Position numbers and translations under genes: made by a program. DNA of 64,000 nt, taken from contig JAUIMM010000572.1 of assembly GCA_031769625.1 (NCBI GenBank), positions 7,351,001 to 7,415,000 of the forward strand, written 5' to 3'. Shown one piece after another: positions 11,025-21,347 of this stretch; the stretch's first letter is position 1, and every line of letters starts with the position of its first letter. The notes under the pieces were generated by a model that saw only the letters and a list, made by a program, of their open reading frames with translations, did not search any database and had not been told where the DNA came from. This stretch comes from Taudactylus pleione (lineage: Eukaryota > Chordata > Amphibia > Anura > Myobatrachidae).

Positions 11025-11543
11025 GGACTTGATTCAGCACTGATTGCAATTGCGATCACAGCTCCGTAATCGCACAGAATGCAGCTGCAAAAATATAATG
11101 TCTGCCACCAATCAGCCTGCATAGATGCCCACAGCTGCTTTCTCACATCCGTAATACTTCGCAGTTTGCGTATACATAGATACCATTGGAGCACATTGGC
11201 CTGTCACTCACAATTAACGCAGGTCAGACCTGTCTCAGAAACTGCAAGTCTCGTCTCATGCAGTGAGTACTCAAGCTGCATATGCAATCGCATGGGCTAA
11301 TTAATGCACGCCAATGCATTGTTGTTCAAATGGACAGGCACGGCTGCTTTTCTCCAACCACTCCCCTGCCACCACCCCAGAATGCGCTTGGCCTGTCGCT
11401 CTCTCTGCGATGGATTCCTGTGTGTGTGTATAATTGCAGTGCATCACTGTGCATGTGCAATGTGGTGCATACGCATGCACAGTACGCAACAATCGGCCGA
11501 TCTGGATAAGTGGTTGCAATTGTGATCCATGCTCAATCAGGCC
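11025..11543. mobile_element. MITE with GGGCCTGATTCAGC-type ends
   Basis: The left end reads GGACTTGATTCAGCACTGAT and the reversed right end GGGCCTGATTGAGCATGGAT, followed on both sides by (T/A)CAATTGC. The interior is GC-richer than its neighbourhood and has no protein. It interrupts hAT copy B after the dimerisation block. It belongs to the same loose group as 55243-55761. Confidence 0.75.
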
Positions 11544-12035
11544 CAGAGACTGATGAGCTTAAATTGTGTAATAATAATATTAACAACAGTGATGATGGTG
11601 ATGCTGAGGATGATGACATCTTGATCTTTGAGGATGTTCAACACTCTTATTGGAAGCCTGGTTTAACCAAGTCACCAAAATGTTTTGGATTGTGGAGACC
11701 CAAACAAATCAAACACTTCAATCACAAAAGTGTCAGTCCTGTCGTTGAAGTTGTTGGTTTGCTAATCTGTGCATTTCGTTGATAAAACAACATGAAGTTG
11801 GGTGGGGGGTTCAGGACAATTCCATCATGCACGACTTATCACTATAGGTTTTGCTCATTTTGCTGTATTGGTGTAAAGACTACTAGCCTGTTACTCCAAC
11901 TCCATTTAACTATACTGGTTTTAGGCTTATGATTTTTTGTTTGGAGTAAGTTTGATGATGATTTTGATTTCAACTAGATTTTTATCCGGAAGCATTCACT
12001 TATATTGTCATGAGGACTGTGATTTGCAGTCAGAG

Positions 12036-12442
12036 GGGATATAGTCCGCATCCCGGCATGCGGGATGCCGAAACTCTGAATACTGGTGCCAAAATCCCGA
12101 CAGGTTGGGATCCCGGCACCAGTATCCCGACCGCCGGAATCCCGAAGTTAAGTATCAGGGTGTTAGGGGGAGGATAGGGTAAGGTAGCGAGGTTAGGTTT
12201 AGGCACCTTGGAGGGGGTGTTATGTTTAGGGTGCGGAGAGGGGGAGGTTAGGGTTAGGCACTAAGGGGGGAGGTTAAGGTTAGGCACTGGGGAGGAAGGA
12301 TTAGGGTTAGTGTAGGGGTTAGGGTAGGGGGTTAGAAAAATACTTACCTGTCTTCCCTATGGGTGTCAGGATTCTGGCTGTCGGGATGCCGCTTTTGGAA
12401 TTCTGACCAGCGGCATCCCGACAGCTGGGATTTCATACCCAA
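12036..12442. mobile_element. MITE with hairpins around a degenerate TTAGGG array
   Basis: CATCCCGGCATGCGGGATG and GGTGCC...GGCACC hairpins lie at 12049-12122 and a CTGTCGGGATGCCGC...GCGGCATCCCGACAG hairpin at 12378-12424. Between them, 12150-12345 is a degenerate run of TTAGGG, TTAGGTTTAGG and GGTTAGGGTTAGG. It lies within the 3' region of hAT copy B. The outer limits are approximate. Confidence 0.7.
12150..12345 (+). repeat. Degenerate telomere-like TTAGGG array
   Basis: Many TTAGGG, TTAGGTT and GTTAGGGTTAGG units separated by G-rich spacers (GGGGGAGG), all in one orientation inside a MITE. Confidence 0.8.
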
Positions 12443-12999
12443 CCCGATTAGAGTGTGTTGGTAATATATTCGATTTTTTTTACTAGGCTTTTATACTGTA
12501 GTTAGGTTATTATTTCTTTATATGAAAATATTCTATGGGATCATATAGGTTATTAAACTGCCATCCATTCTGACACTGTTGTGCCACAGACGTGCTATAT
12601 TTTTTCAAACTGCAAGAGTTTGTCCTACTGCTCTGTCACTTAATTTAGCCAGCCAGCTGGCTGCAGCCCTTGGCCAATGTTGGTAAAACAATTTTGTGAG
12701 GTGGAGGAGCATAGCATAAGTACACAGCATACTGTAACTACCAAATAATAATATAGCATCACAAACTGGGTATGACATATAAAAGGAGCAAGGGTAGAGC
12801 AACTTGTTCAGAATAGCTGGAGTATACTGTAGAGTGATAAGTTGCAGGTAGGAATCAAAAAAGTATTCCACTGTATCTACATATTTAAATATATGTGCTT
12901 CCTTATCTATGGAAATAATTGGCTGTGCTCCCTTCTTTATAGAAATTCATTTCTCTGTATTTCCCATTGCTCTGCTGTATCATATGCTGATCCTATGCA

Positions 13000-13280
13000 T
13001 GTTGTTACATAAACTCAGATGTCATTGCCTTTATAAAGGTCCCGGGTGGGACCGAAATGTTGGTGATATTGTATATACAGTACATGTGAATTTTGATGTA
13101 ATGTTTTTGGACAATAAATGCACTGTGTTCATGCTTTACAATATTAGTCTGGTGAGTACCATCATTTCCTTATGGGATCTATGTGTATATAGTTGGGGAC
13201 TGTTATATACAATTGGAATATTAACCCTTTATAAGCACCCCATCAGTTGTTTATATTGGAGAGTGCAGGACTTTTTCCTT
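13000..13280 (+). mobile_element. Penelope-like 3' module
   Basis: TTTATAAAGGTCCCGGGTGGGACCGAAATGTTGG (13031-13064) is a hairpin-plus-GAAATGTTGG block like the GACCGAAACATCGAC of the Penelope copy at 18677. An AATAAATGCACTGTG and GGTGAGTACC element follow as in that copy. No coding remains. Limits are approximate. Confidence 0.5.
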
Positions 13281-13304
13281 TGTGTGTGTGTGCATATATA
13301 TATG

Positions 13305-13337
<33 letters not shown>
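13281..13337. repeat. (TG)n-(TA)n microsatellite
   Basis: TG units then TA units, ending directly at a Penelope-like terminal sequence (CCAGAACAGGTCC). Confidence 0.95.
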
Positions 13338-13339
<2 letters not shown>

Positions 13340-13935
13340 AGAACAGGTCCACACTCACATCTCCATCCTAGGCAACATTCGGGGTGCTTCCCCCTTGGAA
13401 CCAGGTGGAAACAGCATCATAAATCTCCTTACCTGAGTCCCTTTAAATAACAAGCAAGCCCACATGTCACAAGCCAGCGTGTAGCTAAACTGGAAGTGGG
13501 GCGCGTTCCACCACTTGACCTCTACTTCCCTGGGGGTATCTGGGTTGGTCCTAAAAATCCTTTTGGTGGTAAGGAGGTGGATGGTTTACTATCTGAGGTG
13601 GACTGTGACAAAGTTGTGGCAATCGAGAATGCCGCCCTGCGCCTGTATGTTCTCTGCTGTCTAGAGGGACCACTAGTACCACCAGATAACCACTTGTACA
13701 CCTGGTGGTTGGAATTTTTACTGTTAACCATAGTAAACTTCTTCTTTTTAATTGCTACCAGATCTCTTTTGTACAATTCGATCTGACCCTGCAACTTCTC
13801 ACACCAATTTATAGTTTTATGATGTCAATAACTGCAAGCTAGATGTCTCTAGTTTTTTAATGTCCTCGCGGATTTTGAGTAATTCCAACCCAACCTCCTC
13901 CACAACCAGCAGGATCAAATCCAGTGAGCATTTAT

Positions 13936-14256
13936 TTAAAACTCCACACCACTTGGTGCAAAAAGTGGCACTGGTTCTGCCGATGGTGGGAACGTTGGTG
14001 ACCCTAAAGCCCCGGGGATTTTTTTAGATCTATGGTATTTAGAGAGGAACTGACCATGTAACACTAGGTCAGTTTCCCTATGTCTCAATCTTAATAACTT
14101 ATGATAAATATCTGTTGGGGTCTCTGCTGATAGGGAATTTAATTCTATTTCATCAAAGTATATTTTTTCTGCATCATCATCCATCAGGGATATCAGTAAG
14201 TTCTTTGCCTCATGTAGGAGTATATCATCAGCTATAAAGGCTCTACCCTGAGACAT
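13936..14256 (-). pseudogene. Unidentified 106-codon open frame within the Penelope composite
   Basis: It starts MSQGRAFIADDILLHEAKNL and continues charged and leucine-rich, without a motif I recognise. It sits between two copies of the terminal module and could be the N-terminal part of a second, head-to-tail Penelope ORF. That is inferred from position only. Confidence 0.3.
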
Positions 14257-15500
14257 ATTCTACACCACAATCTAAGGAAAAATAGGAACCTTATCACAAA
14301 GCTGTGTGTCCACAATGTCTTCAATTAAACATACACATCACAAGTGTATTAAGCATATCAGAGATAAAATGAAAAACTTGCCTTGGCACAAAAAGTATCA
14401 AAAAACATATATCACAAAAAATAACAAAAATGTTGTTAAAAATATTAGAAAAAACAGGAAATCCAAAAACTATCCTTCCATATGGTCATATATTTCAAAG
14501 ACCATTGATATGAATCAGATGAAATAACGATGGGTGTCAGACAAAGGGTAAATAGCCAAACCCTTACAAGTATCCAGAACAGGTCTGCACTCACATCTTC
14601 ATCCTAGATAACATTTGGGGTGCTCCTCCCTTGGAACCAGGTGGGTCCAAGATAACACAGTCAAATGTAGATATAGGGGCACTCACCAGAGTAATTAGTA
14701 GGCAACTGTAGATTTTAATGCATGTATTCCAAAAACAAGTTGTCGATGTTTCGGTCAAACATCACCTTTATCAAGACCATCAGTAAAACAGTGATACAGC
14801 TAAGTCAGCATATATCAAAGGAACAACATCATAAATCGTCTTACCTGAGTCCCCTTAAATAGCGAGCAAGCCCACATGTCACATGCCAGCATGTAGCTAA
14901 ACTGGAAGTGGGGTGTGTTCCACCACTTTGAACACATCTCAGCAAAAACTGGAAGTGCGATTGGATTTGGCCACGTGCAAATCACCAGACAAGTCCAGTA
15001 GTCATGGCAACAATCAGCACAATACACAGCGCTTAGCCTTGGGAGACAATTATCAGCGTCAACAAGGTAACTAATCCTGCAATGTGTAGCCTGCTTCCAT
15101 CAGTAGGAAGCCTCCCACCGTGATCACAAAGTGGGCATCATATGAAGAGTTATAGCACCATAGTTATAACAGTCAATATGGACTAAGCGCCAGTGTGACA
15201 TCAGGGACCACACGCTATCAAGTGGGACCCACGGACCCAAAAGAAAAACAATACTATATCACCCAATGTATTTATATAGGCATACATACCACATTCTTAG
15301 AAAAATGTATTATTAGAAGAATTAGCACACGCATTTTTTATGAAATGTTTTGATACTATATAATAAAAAGGTAGTCATAAATACCCCTAATTACCTCACA
15401 TATACAAGTATGCTAATAATATATATAGCAAAAGAAATAAATAAACACAAAATTGTTAAATACACAGAATATATCAATCATAATAGCCAAAGCAGGTAAC

Positions 15501-15860
15501 TTATTTAAAAAAAACATTAAGCTGATTGAACTTGTTTAAGCCCCTAGGGGAGACAGTATCCAAAGAAAATATCCATTTAGCCTCTAGTTTGCGGAGGCAT
15601 AATTCCCGGTTCCCTCGCCTAGGTGATTTGGAGACCAAGTCAATGGTGCGGCATTTTAAAGATGCCACTTGGTGGCCTGCTTGTAAAAAATGTTGTGCCA
15701 CCGGTTTAGCAGAACTGCCGGTGGTAATGGCCTGTCTGATGGAACGACGGTGGTTGGCCATCCTTTCACGAAAAAGACACGGGTTGTTAAACCCACATAT
15801 ACCAAACCACATGGGCAGATTAGCAGATAAATCACATGTGGATATAAAAATGGACATCAA
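15501..15860 (-). pseudogene. Penelope-like GIY-YIG endonuclease C-terminus
   Basis: The reading frame gives RERMANHRRSIRQAITTGSS, then AKPVAQHFLQAGHQV, LKCRTIDLVS and LEAKWIFSLDTVSPRGLN, ending at NVFFK. This is the late part of the GIY-YIG nuclease that Penelope elements carry after reverse transcriptase. It is nearly the same as the plus-strand copy at 17630-17900. The GIY-YIG motif itself and everything upstream are missing, so the copy is truncated. Confidence 0.82.
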
Positions 15861-15880
15861 CGGTAGACTTATGTGTTTGC

Positions 15881-16239
15881 TGGAGTAACATCAGGTCAGT
15901 CCCAGCAGCCGTCTAACTTACCTGGGAAGCTGTCACTGACTGGACACCCCAATGTGTGCCGCTTCACACAGACACAGCCAGCCCAGGTCCGACAACCGCT
16001 TGTCACACTTGGAAAGCTGGTTTCAATTAAGCCGATCCATCATCGCTATATACGGCTAAGGACAGGTATTCTTTATTATGAACAGCCATAAATCTGGCCA
16101 GATAATTTAGACGTGACATTACATGTCTGGATACCAACCAGGAATCCAAATTGGAACGACACCCAGGATTGGGTGCAAAAGGGTTTCTAATTGACTCCAT
16201 TTGTTCACAATATTCGAATGTGTCTAATCTATGAACATT
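15881..16239. other. Unassigned sequence left of a MITE
   Basis: Between the Penelope coding end and the MITE at 16240. A 73-codon minus-strand frame (16027-16248) has no recognisable motif. It may be further retroelement sequence. Confidence 0.4.
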
Positions 16240-16838
16240 GGCCCTCATTCAGAGCCGTTCGCTATTTGCGGTCGTTCGTTTAAAAACAAGGGGTGGCTAT
16301 TCAAATGATCCGTACGCACATTGCAGTCTGTTCACACCTCTAAGTCTGAACGAACGAGCAAAACATACGCTCGTTTATTTGTTAAAAACGCCCCCTGGCC
16401 GCTCGCACCATACGTCATGTCCGCTATTTATTAGATTAATCGAGTACATCGACCAGCGTATGAACTGCTCGCTATTCTTGTGGTTGGTGTTTGCTACCAC
16501 AAATTTGCGAGCAGTTCTGGCTCTAAAATAACCCAGTGACGTGGTCATTGACGCTGCTGTTTTAAATATACACACCCATAAAACGCCCGTTTTGACCTTT
16601 AAGCACGCCTGCGTTCGGATCTCCACTCCCCATTTTCAAGCACCTTCCCCTGTTACCACCCACATACGCCTCATTCTGTCACTCAAAATAGCAGGCACTC
16701 GCTATATAGCGTACAAACGATTTTCGGCCGCACTGACTGGTTCGCGCATGCGTACTAAAAAGCGTACGCATGCGCAGATGTGCAAACATCGCTCGGAACG
16801 AGCGTACTGCCGCTAACGAGCGGCTCTGAATGAGGGCC
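16240..16838. mobile_element. MITE with perfect GGCCCTCATTCAGAGCCG ends and 3-bp duplication
   Basis: Both termini read GGCCCTCATTCAGAGCCG inwards and the flanks are ATT on each side (16237-16239, 16839-16841). The interior (ACGCATGCGC motifs, alternating CpG) has no protein. The 3-bp duplication and ends fit a PIF/Harbinger-type non-autonomous element (inference). It sits between two oppositely oriented Penelope copies. Confidence 0.85.
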
Positions 16839-16912
16839 ATTGTTTCAATATAGATAATAATACACACTAGGATATTATTGTTTTCAAGAGTATATAGTAT
16901 TTTATTTTGTCA

Positions 16913-16957
16913 TCTATTTATTAATTTATTTTATTTATTTATTTATTTATTTATTTT
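16913..16957. repeat. (TTTA)n microsatellite
   Basis: About nine TTTA units with slight irregularity at the left. Confidence 0.95.
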
Positions 16958-17249
16958 GCAATTGTGGGTAAAATGTTCTTTACTTCAATATATGAATTTT
17001 CTATAGAATAAAGAAATTTTTTTATATATTATAATTTTTGGAGCCATGACTGATTTTTACATATGAGTGGATTCTGCTATTTCACAATAAGAGCATAATT
17101 AGCGCAGTCTGAGTTTCATTTAGCATTGTTCGTTTATGGGTATTCACAAATCCCAATTTTAAAGACTTGCTGCTTTATACTAATTAGCTGAAGCTAATTG
17201 CACATTCTAAATTAATACATGGTAAATTAGCGCCAGGATCATTATTCGA

Positions 17250-17900
17250 TTTCTTATATGTCAAAAGAAGTACGGGGATCAGTAAAAAAGAACTGGCATG
17301 TTGTGGCCTCAGACACGGTATTCAAGGGCAAAATTGATGATTCACCACTAATGGCGTTTTGCTGTGGACGCAACTTAAAAGAGATATTGATGTGCCCAAT
17401 AAGTCACCCAATAAGATCAGCTAAAACCTGCTTGCAAACTGCCAAACCAGGGTGCTTCAAGTGCACAAATTGTGTGACGTGTAGGTCATTATTTACAAGT
17501 CCAACGTTTCCGCATCCTCATAGCAGAATGCCGATCAAATTGAAGTACAAACTTCATTGCCTACTGGATCATGTGATTTATCTGCTAATCTGCCCATGTG
17601 GTTTGGTATATGTGGGCTTAACAACCCGTGTCTTTCGTGAATGGATGGCCAACCACTGTTGTTCCATCAGACAGGCCATTACCACCAGCAGTTCTGATAA
17701 ACCGGTGGCACAACAATTTATTACAAGCAGGCCACCATGTGGCATCTTTAAAATGCTGCAATATTGACTGGGTCCCCAAATAACCTAAGGGAGGGAACCG
17801 TGAATTATGCCTCTGCAAACTAGAAGCTAAATGGATATTTTCTTTGGATACTGTCTCCCCTAGGGGCTTAAACGAGTTCAATCAGCTTAATGTTTTTTAA
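17250..17900 (+). pseudogene. Penelope-like retroelement ORF, C-terminal part with GIY-YIG domain
   Basis: The frame reads SPLMAFCCGRNLKEIL, a linker with a cysteine set (GCFKCTNCVTCRS), then HVIYLLICPCGLVYVGLTTR. This is the GIY-YIG core: the first strand IYLL and the second YVG, followed by T-R. Next come REWMANHCCSIRQAITT and DKPVAQQF, then a frameshift near 17760 into REL-LCKLEAKWIFSLDTVS and LNEFNQLNVF. The order (reverse transcriptase, cysteine linker, GIY-YIG) is that of Penelope-like elements. Only the part after reverse transcriptase is present (5' truncated), and the frameshift disables it. The 15501-15860 copy is its close relative on the other strand. Confidence 0.88.
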
Positions 17901-18775
17901 ATAAGTTACCTGCCTTGGCTATTATTATTGATATATTTTTTCTGTGTCTATGACAATTTTTTGTTTATTAATTTTTTTGCTATGTATATTATTAGCATAC
18001 TTGTATATGTGAGGTAATTAGGGGTATAGGTTTATATGGTGTCTAGAGTTTATGACTACCTTTTTATTATATAGTATCAAAACATTTCATAAAAAATGTG
18101 TGTGCTAATTTTTCTAATAATACATTTTTCTAAGAATGTGGTATATATGCCTATATAAATACAATGGGTGATATAGTATTGTTTTTACTTAGATATATTG
18201 GGTCCCTGGGTCCCGCTTGATAGCGTATGGTCCCTGATGTTACACTAGTGCTTAGTCCATATTGACTGTTATAACTATGGTGCTATAACTCTTCATATGA
18301 TGCCCGCTTTTTGATCACGGTGGGAGGCTTCCCAATGATGGAAGCAGGCTACACATTGCGAGACTAGTTACGCTGATAATTGTCTCCCAAGGCTAAGCGC
18401 TGTGTATTGTGCTGATAGTTGCCATGACTACTGGACTTGCCTGGTGATTTGCACGTGACCAAATACATGCGCACTTCCGGCTTTTGCTGAGATGCATTCC
18501 AAGTGGTGGAATGCATCCCACTTCCGGTTTAACTACACGCTGGCTTGTGACATGTGGGCTTGCTTGCTATTTAAGGGGACTCAGGTAAGGAGATTTATGA
18601 TGCTTATATCCTTTGATATATGCTGACTTAGCTGTATTGCTGTTTTGCTGATGGTCTTGATAAAGGTCATGTTTGACCGAAACATCGACAACTTGTTTTT
18701 GGAATACAAGCATTAAAATCCATTGTTTTTTAATTACTAATTACTCTGGTGAGTGCCCCTTTATCTACATTTGAC

Positions 18776-18778
<3 letters not shown>
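17901..18778 (+). mobile_element. Penelope-like 3' non-coding and terminal region
   Basis: It continues directly from the coding end. It contains a TATATTATTAGCATACTTG block and a GC-richer pseudo-LTR part (18460-18560, CACTTCCGG twice). CTTGATAAAGGTCATGTTTGACCG and AAACATCGACAACTTG follow at about 18657-18695, then GGTGAGTGCCCC before a TA run. The reverse complement of most of it is at 14655-15500. Confidence 0.75.
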
Positions 18779-18806
<28 letters not shown>

Positions 18807-18829
18807 TTAGATATATATGTACATACACG

Positions 18830-18864
<35 letters not shown>
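18779..18864. repeat. (TA)n microsatellite, interrupted
   Basis: TA runs at 18779-18807 and 18834-18864 with a short TACATACACGCATACA spacer. Confidence 0.95.
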
Positions 18865-18866
<2 letters not shown>

Positions 18867-19000
18867 CTCACTCATCAGTCCTTTTAGAAGTCTACTGATC
18901 CAGTACTTCGATGTTTCAGATTTATTTCAACTCATCATCAGGATACAGAATAAAAGTCAAAACCTTACCTTAAATAGCATCCCTGTGATTAGGATGCCGG

Positions 19001-19035
<35 letters not shown>
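18865..19035 (-). mobile_element. Short Penelope-like module closed by a second (TA)n run
   Basis: TTCGATGTTTCAG and TCATCATCAGGATACAG (18908-18950) repeat the design of the other modules. (TA)n at 19003-19035 bounds the right side. Confidence 0.55.
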
Positions 19036-19039
<4 letters not shown>

Positions 19040-19489
19040 CATATACACATTATCTAGACGTTCCTATGGCACTAGGCATACATCTCTTTTTGGAACTTCT
19101 AATTCTTACAATGGAGAATACTATCCCCAACAATTGGATGCACAATGGGGTTAATAGGTCAATTCACCATCAGGGTCCGTATTGCCCCTGATGATGAAAT
19201 ATTAATCTCGCCGCAGGGGATACTTTAGTATCCCACTCAACACGGGTGAATACATCTCCCCCTGGCTACTACCACCCCCCCACTGGAGCAACTCTGTTCT
19301 TTACGCACACACACTGTTGTGTATAGGAAACTGCAAAGTGAACGGCCGGGGGCCTGGGGGCGAAGCTTTGGGGGCTATGATAGTGTGAAATACAATTTAG
19401 ATGCTTTTTTAGCACTCCTACCATCAGCTGAGTCTACAATGTTAGGTCACTTAAAAAGAAAAGAAAATGTTCTATATCATCAGTGTAAC
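19036..19489. other. Intron 2, no clear feature
   Basis: Contains a stretch reading as an open frame into the following low-complexity block. No terminal repeats found. Confidence 0.5.
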
Positions 19490-20060
19490 TCTTGCACTGG
19501 AGAAGCATCCTCCTACGTCTCTCCTGCAGCATCCCCCTGCATCACAACAGTGCCACCCCCTTGCTCCACATCAGCGGAATCCTCCCTGCATCTCTCAAGC
19601 TTCACCCCTCTTGCGTCTAACCAGGTTCATCCACCCTGCATCTCACCAGCTTCATCCCCCTGTATATCCCCACTGTCTCTTCAGCACCTTATTCCTGTGT
19701 TTCACAAACATCAGCCCCCCCCCCCGCATCTCCCCAGCACCATTCCTGTGACTTCACTCCAACACACACCCCTGTGTCTCTCCAGCTTACCCCCTTGTGT
19801 CCTTCCAGCAGCTCCCTGCCTCTGCGTCTCTCACCATCAGCTCCCTACCCCTGTGTCCCCCACCAGCAGATCCCTGCCTCTGTGTCTCTTCTCCCACCAG
19901 CAGCTTATATCCCCCCCAGGTCCCTCTAGAAGCAGCTCCTTGCCCCTGTGTCTCCTCTCTCATCAGCAGATCACCTCCCATATCCCTCTAGCATCAGCTC
20001 CCTGCCCTTGTGTCTTCTCTCCAGCAGTTTCCCCCCCCCTTTGCACCTCTAGCAGCAGTT
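19490..20060. repeat. Degenerate minisatellite (CAGCAGCTCCCTGCCCCTGTGTCTC-like units)
   Basis: The block is C/T-rich with units of roughly 30-45 bp, for example CCAGCAGCTCCCTGCCTCTG, CATCAGCTCCCTACCCCTG and CCAGCAGATCCCTGCCTCTG at 19805-19890. It explains the 269-codon Ser/Pro-rich open frame at 19319-20128, which lacks any family motif. Confidence 0.75.
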
Positions 20061-20545
20061 CACCTTCGTGCCAGCCATGGCCCCCGCTCCTCTTTGTGGC
20101 TCTCCAGTGCACTATTCAGCAGTGGTGATCGCATGATGTCACATACGCGGTGCCACAAAGAAGGCACTGAGATGCAGGCCTACAAAGTAAGTGACAGTAG
20201 GGACAGGCCACAGGCAGAGGAGGAGGGGAAACATGGAGCCAAAACCGAGGAGGAGGAGGTGGTCACCACCATACAGAATGGCTCTCTGTTTATAGGTTTT
20301 CTATGCAGGGACATGACGGAGGTGGAACTAGTTCCGCCTACCATTAGAGGTGATGGAACCTAGTTTTGCCCCATTTCTGCCCACTTTGACCTCTGACTAG
20401 GCAGTGTGACTACAACAGCCTACTCTTTATGAAATAAAATTGTTTTAACAAAAAAATTAGAGGACCTCCTTAATTCTGCTGGAAATTCTTCACCTGGACC
20501 ACCAACTGCATGACAGCTAGCTAAATTATACCGAGAGAGACCTGA
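20061..20545. other. Intron 2, no clear feature
   Basis: Purine-rich and mixed sequence after the minisatellite; an AATAAA at 20432 is not tied to a gene. Confidence 0.45.
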
Positions 20546-20779
20546 GTGCCATGGCCCATTATAACAAGTGATCATAAATTACCAGGTTTCAAGAACACTC
20601 AACCCATGGCATGCTACAGAAGAGGTAAAAACCTGTGTGATTATTTGGTGAGGATGAACATCATGGACTACTTGTTTTCCTTTACAGAAGAACATGTATA
20701 CTACATATGTCACATGCAGTTACCTACAGACTGGAAATTCCTTCCAACATCCCTATTTGAGAAAAGTTTACAACATTAG
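20546..20779 (+). pseudogene. Possible Penelope-like ORF fragment
   Basis: The frame includes QPMACYRRGKNLCDYLVR, which resembles the linker before the GIY-YIG domain in the copy at 17341 (SPLMAFCCGRNLKEIL). No nuclease follows because a MITE begins at 20796. A fragment only. Confidence 0.5.
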
Positions 20780-20795
20780 ACATGTTCTGAACTTA

Positions 20796-21344
20796 GGGCC
20801 TGATTCAGACCCACTCGCAAGCGGCTGTCCGCTCGCAAGTGGGTCGATGTTGTGCACTGCGCATGCGCACGACGGCGGGAGCTCAGTCGTGTGCATGCAC
20901 CAGACGCGACGAGCGAAGGACTTTCCTTCGCTCGTTGTGTCTGATCAAAGGGGGCGTACTGTCGATGTTGATTGACAGCACGCCCCCTTTGGTGGGCGTG
21001 CCGGGGGCGTGCCTCCCTGACGGGGGTGTTCCCAAGGGAACGCCTACCGTCAGAAGCCGGCCCACTGACATCACTAGTGATGTCAGTGGGAGTGAATTTG
21101 GCTCTGATAGAGCCAAAATCACTCCGGGCCTTGCGGTTGAAAACCTCAACCGCAGGCTCCGGCTCGCAGTGGCGATGATCGCGATGGTCAAGACCATCGC
21201 GGCCATCAAACTGCATGCTCGTATAGGCTGTGGGTGGTGACCCACAGCTATACAAGCGTCCAGGAGGACGCTCCATAATTATGGAGGGCGGCCCTCATTC
21301 AGAGCGTGTGCTCTGCTCAGAGCGTACGGCTCTGAATGAGGGCC
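20796..21344 (+). mobile_element. Hairpin-chain element 3, copy 1, with TTA target duplication
   Basis: The left end is GGGCCTGATTCAGACC, the reversed right end GGCCCTCATTCAGAGCC, and TTA lies on each side (20793-20795, 21345-21347). The interior is a succession of unrelated hairpins: 20809-20844, 20910-20934, 20948-20990, 21017-21053, 21061-21090 (perfect 30-bp palindrome), 21091-21123, 21127-21158, 21221-21253, 21256-21271 and 21271-21286. No coding is present. The TTA duplication and ends fit PIF/Harbinger. Copies lie at 41332 and, inverted, at 58340. Confidence 0.88.
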
Positions 21345-21347
21345 TTA

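Larger units (their letters stand above)
8510..11640 (+). pseudogene. hAT transposase copy B, in five pieces
   Basis: Coding remnants of the copy-A transposase family. The best block (8510-8610) aligns with copy A at 411-510 and keeps DNA-N-RAL and HTINLLVQ. Later blocks keep the DSKFK motif (9837-9860), NRMVEDY (10737-10760) and the acidic D/E tail (11590-11640). Stops and indels are frequent. The low similarity to copy A compared with its length suggests a much older insertion. Confidence 0.8.
8469..12710 (+). mobile_element. hAT DNA transposon copy B, broken by nested insertions
   Basis: This is an older relative of copy A in the same orientation. Transposase pieces occur in order: 8510-8738 (VISDNASNFVRALKLGQF, CFVHTINLLVQ), 9077-9362, 9723-10032 (SATMLDSKFK-like), 10686-11020 (ERVSINRMVEDYFNDL) and 11545-11640 (acidic tail). 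The 3' region follows, with the hairpin at about 11702-11764, ACAATTCCATCATGCACGA at 11816, AACTGCCATCC near 12558 and TTTTGTGAGGTG near 12695. Between the pieces lie a hairpin-chain MITE, a SINE, a LINE/SINE tail, a second MITE and a TTAGGG-like MITE, described separately. Each gap falls inside sequence continuous in copy A, which shows the insertions came later. Confidence 0.85.
13338..15880 (-). mobile_element. Penelope-like retroelement, reverse orientation, with repeated terminal modules
   Basis: On the minus strand the order is GIY-YIG coding end (15860-15501), non-coding 15500-14655 with the TGTTTGACCGAAACATCGAC block (14737-14757), a terminal sequence 14573-14650, a stretch with two open frames (14256-13936 and 13794-13522), and a second copy of the terminal sequence at 13338-13500. 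The sequence CCAGAACAGGTC...CACTCACATCT-CATCCTAG occurs at both 13338 and 14575, and ACCTGAGTCCC-TTTAAATA at 13431 and 14843. Such direct partial repeats are typical of Penelope pseudo-LTRs and head-to-tail copies. Bases 14655-15880 are the reverse complement of 17620-18778. Confidence 0.7.

Noticed and set aside
12150..12345. True telomere or telomere fusion
   Set aside because: Units are degenerate, in one orientation and enclosed by a MITE's hairpins.
12909..13436. 175-codon hydrophobic protein
   Set aside because: The frame crosses a TG/TA microsatellite and Penelope-like non-coding sequence.
19319..20128. 269-codon Ser/Pro-rich protein
   Set aside because: The frame is produced by a degenerate C/T-rich minisatellite; no motif, and the complement is open in places too.
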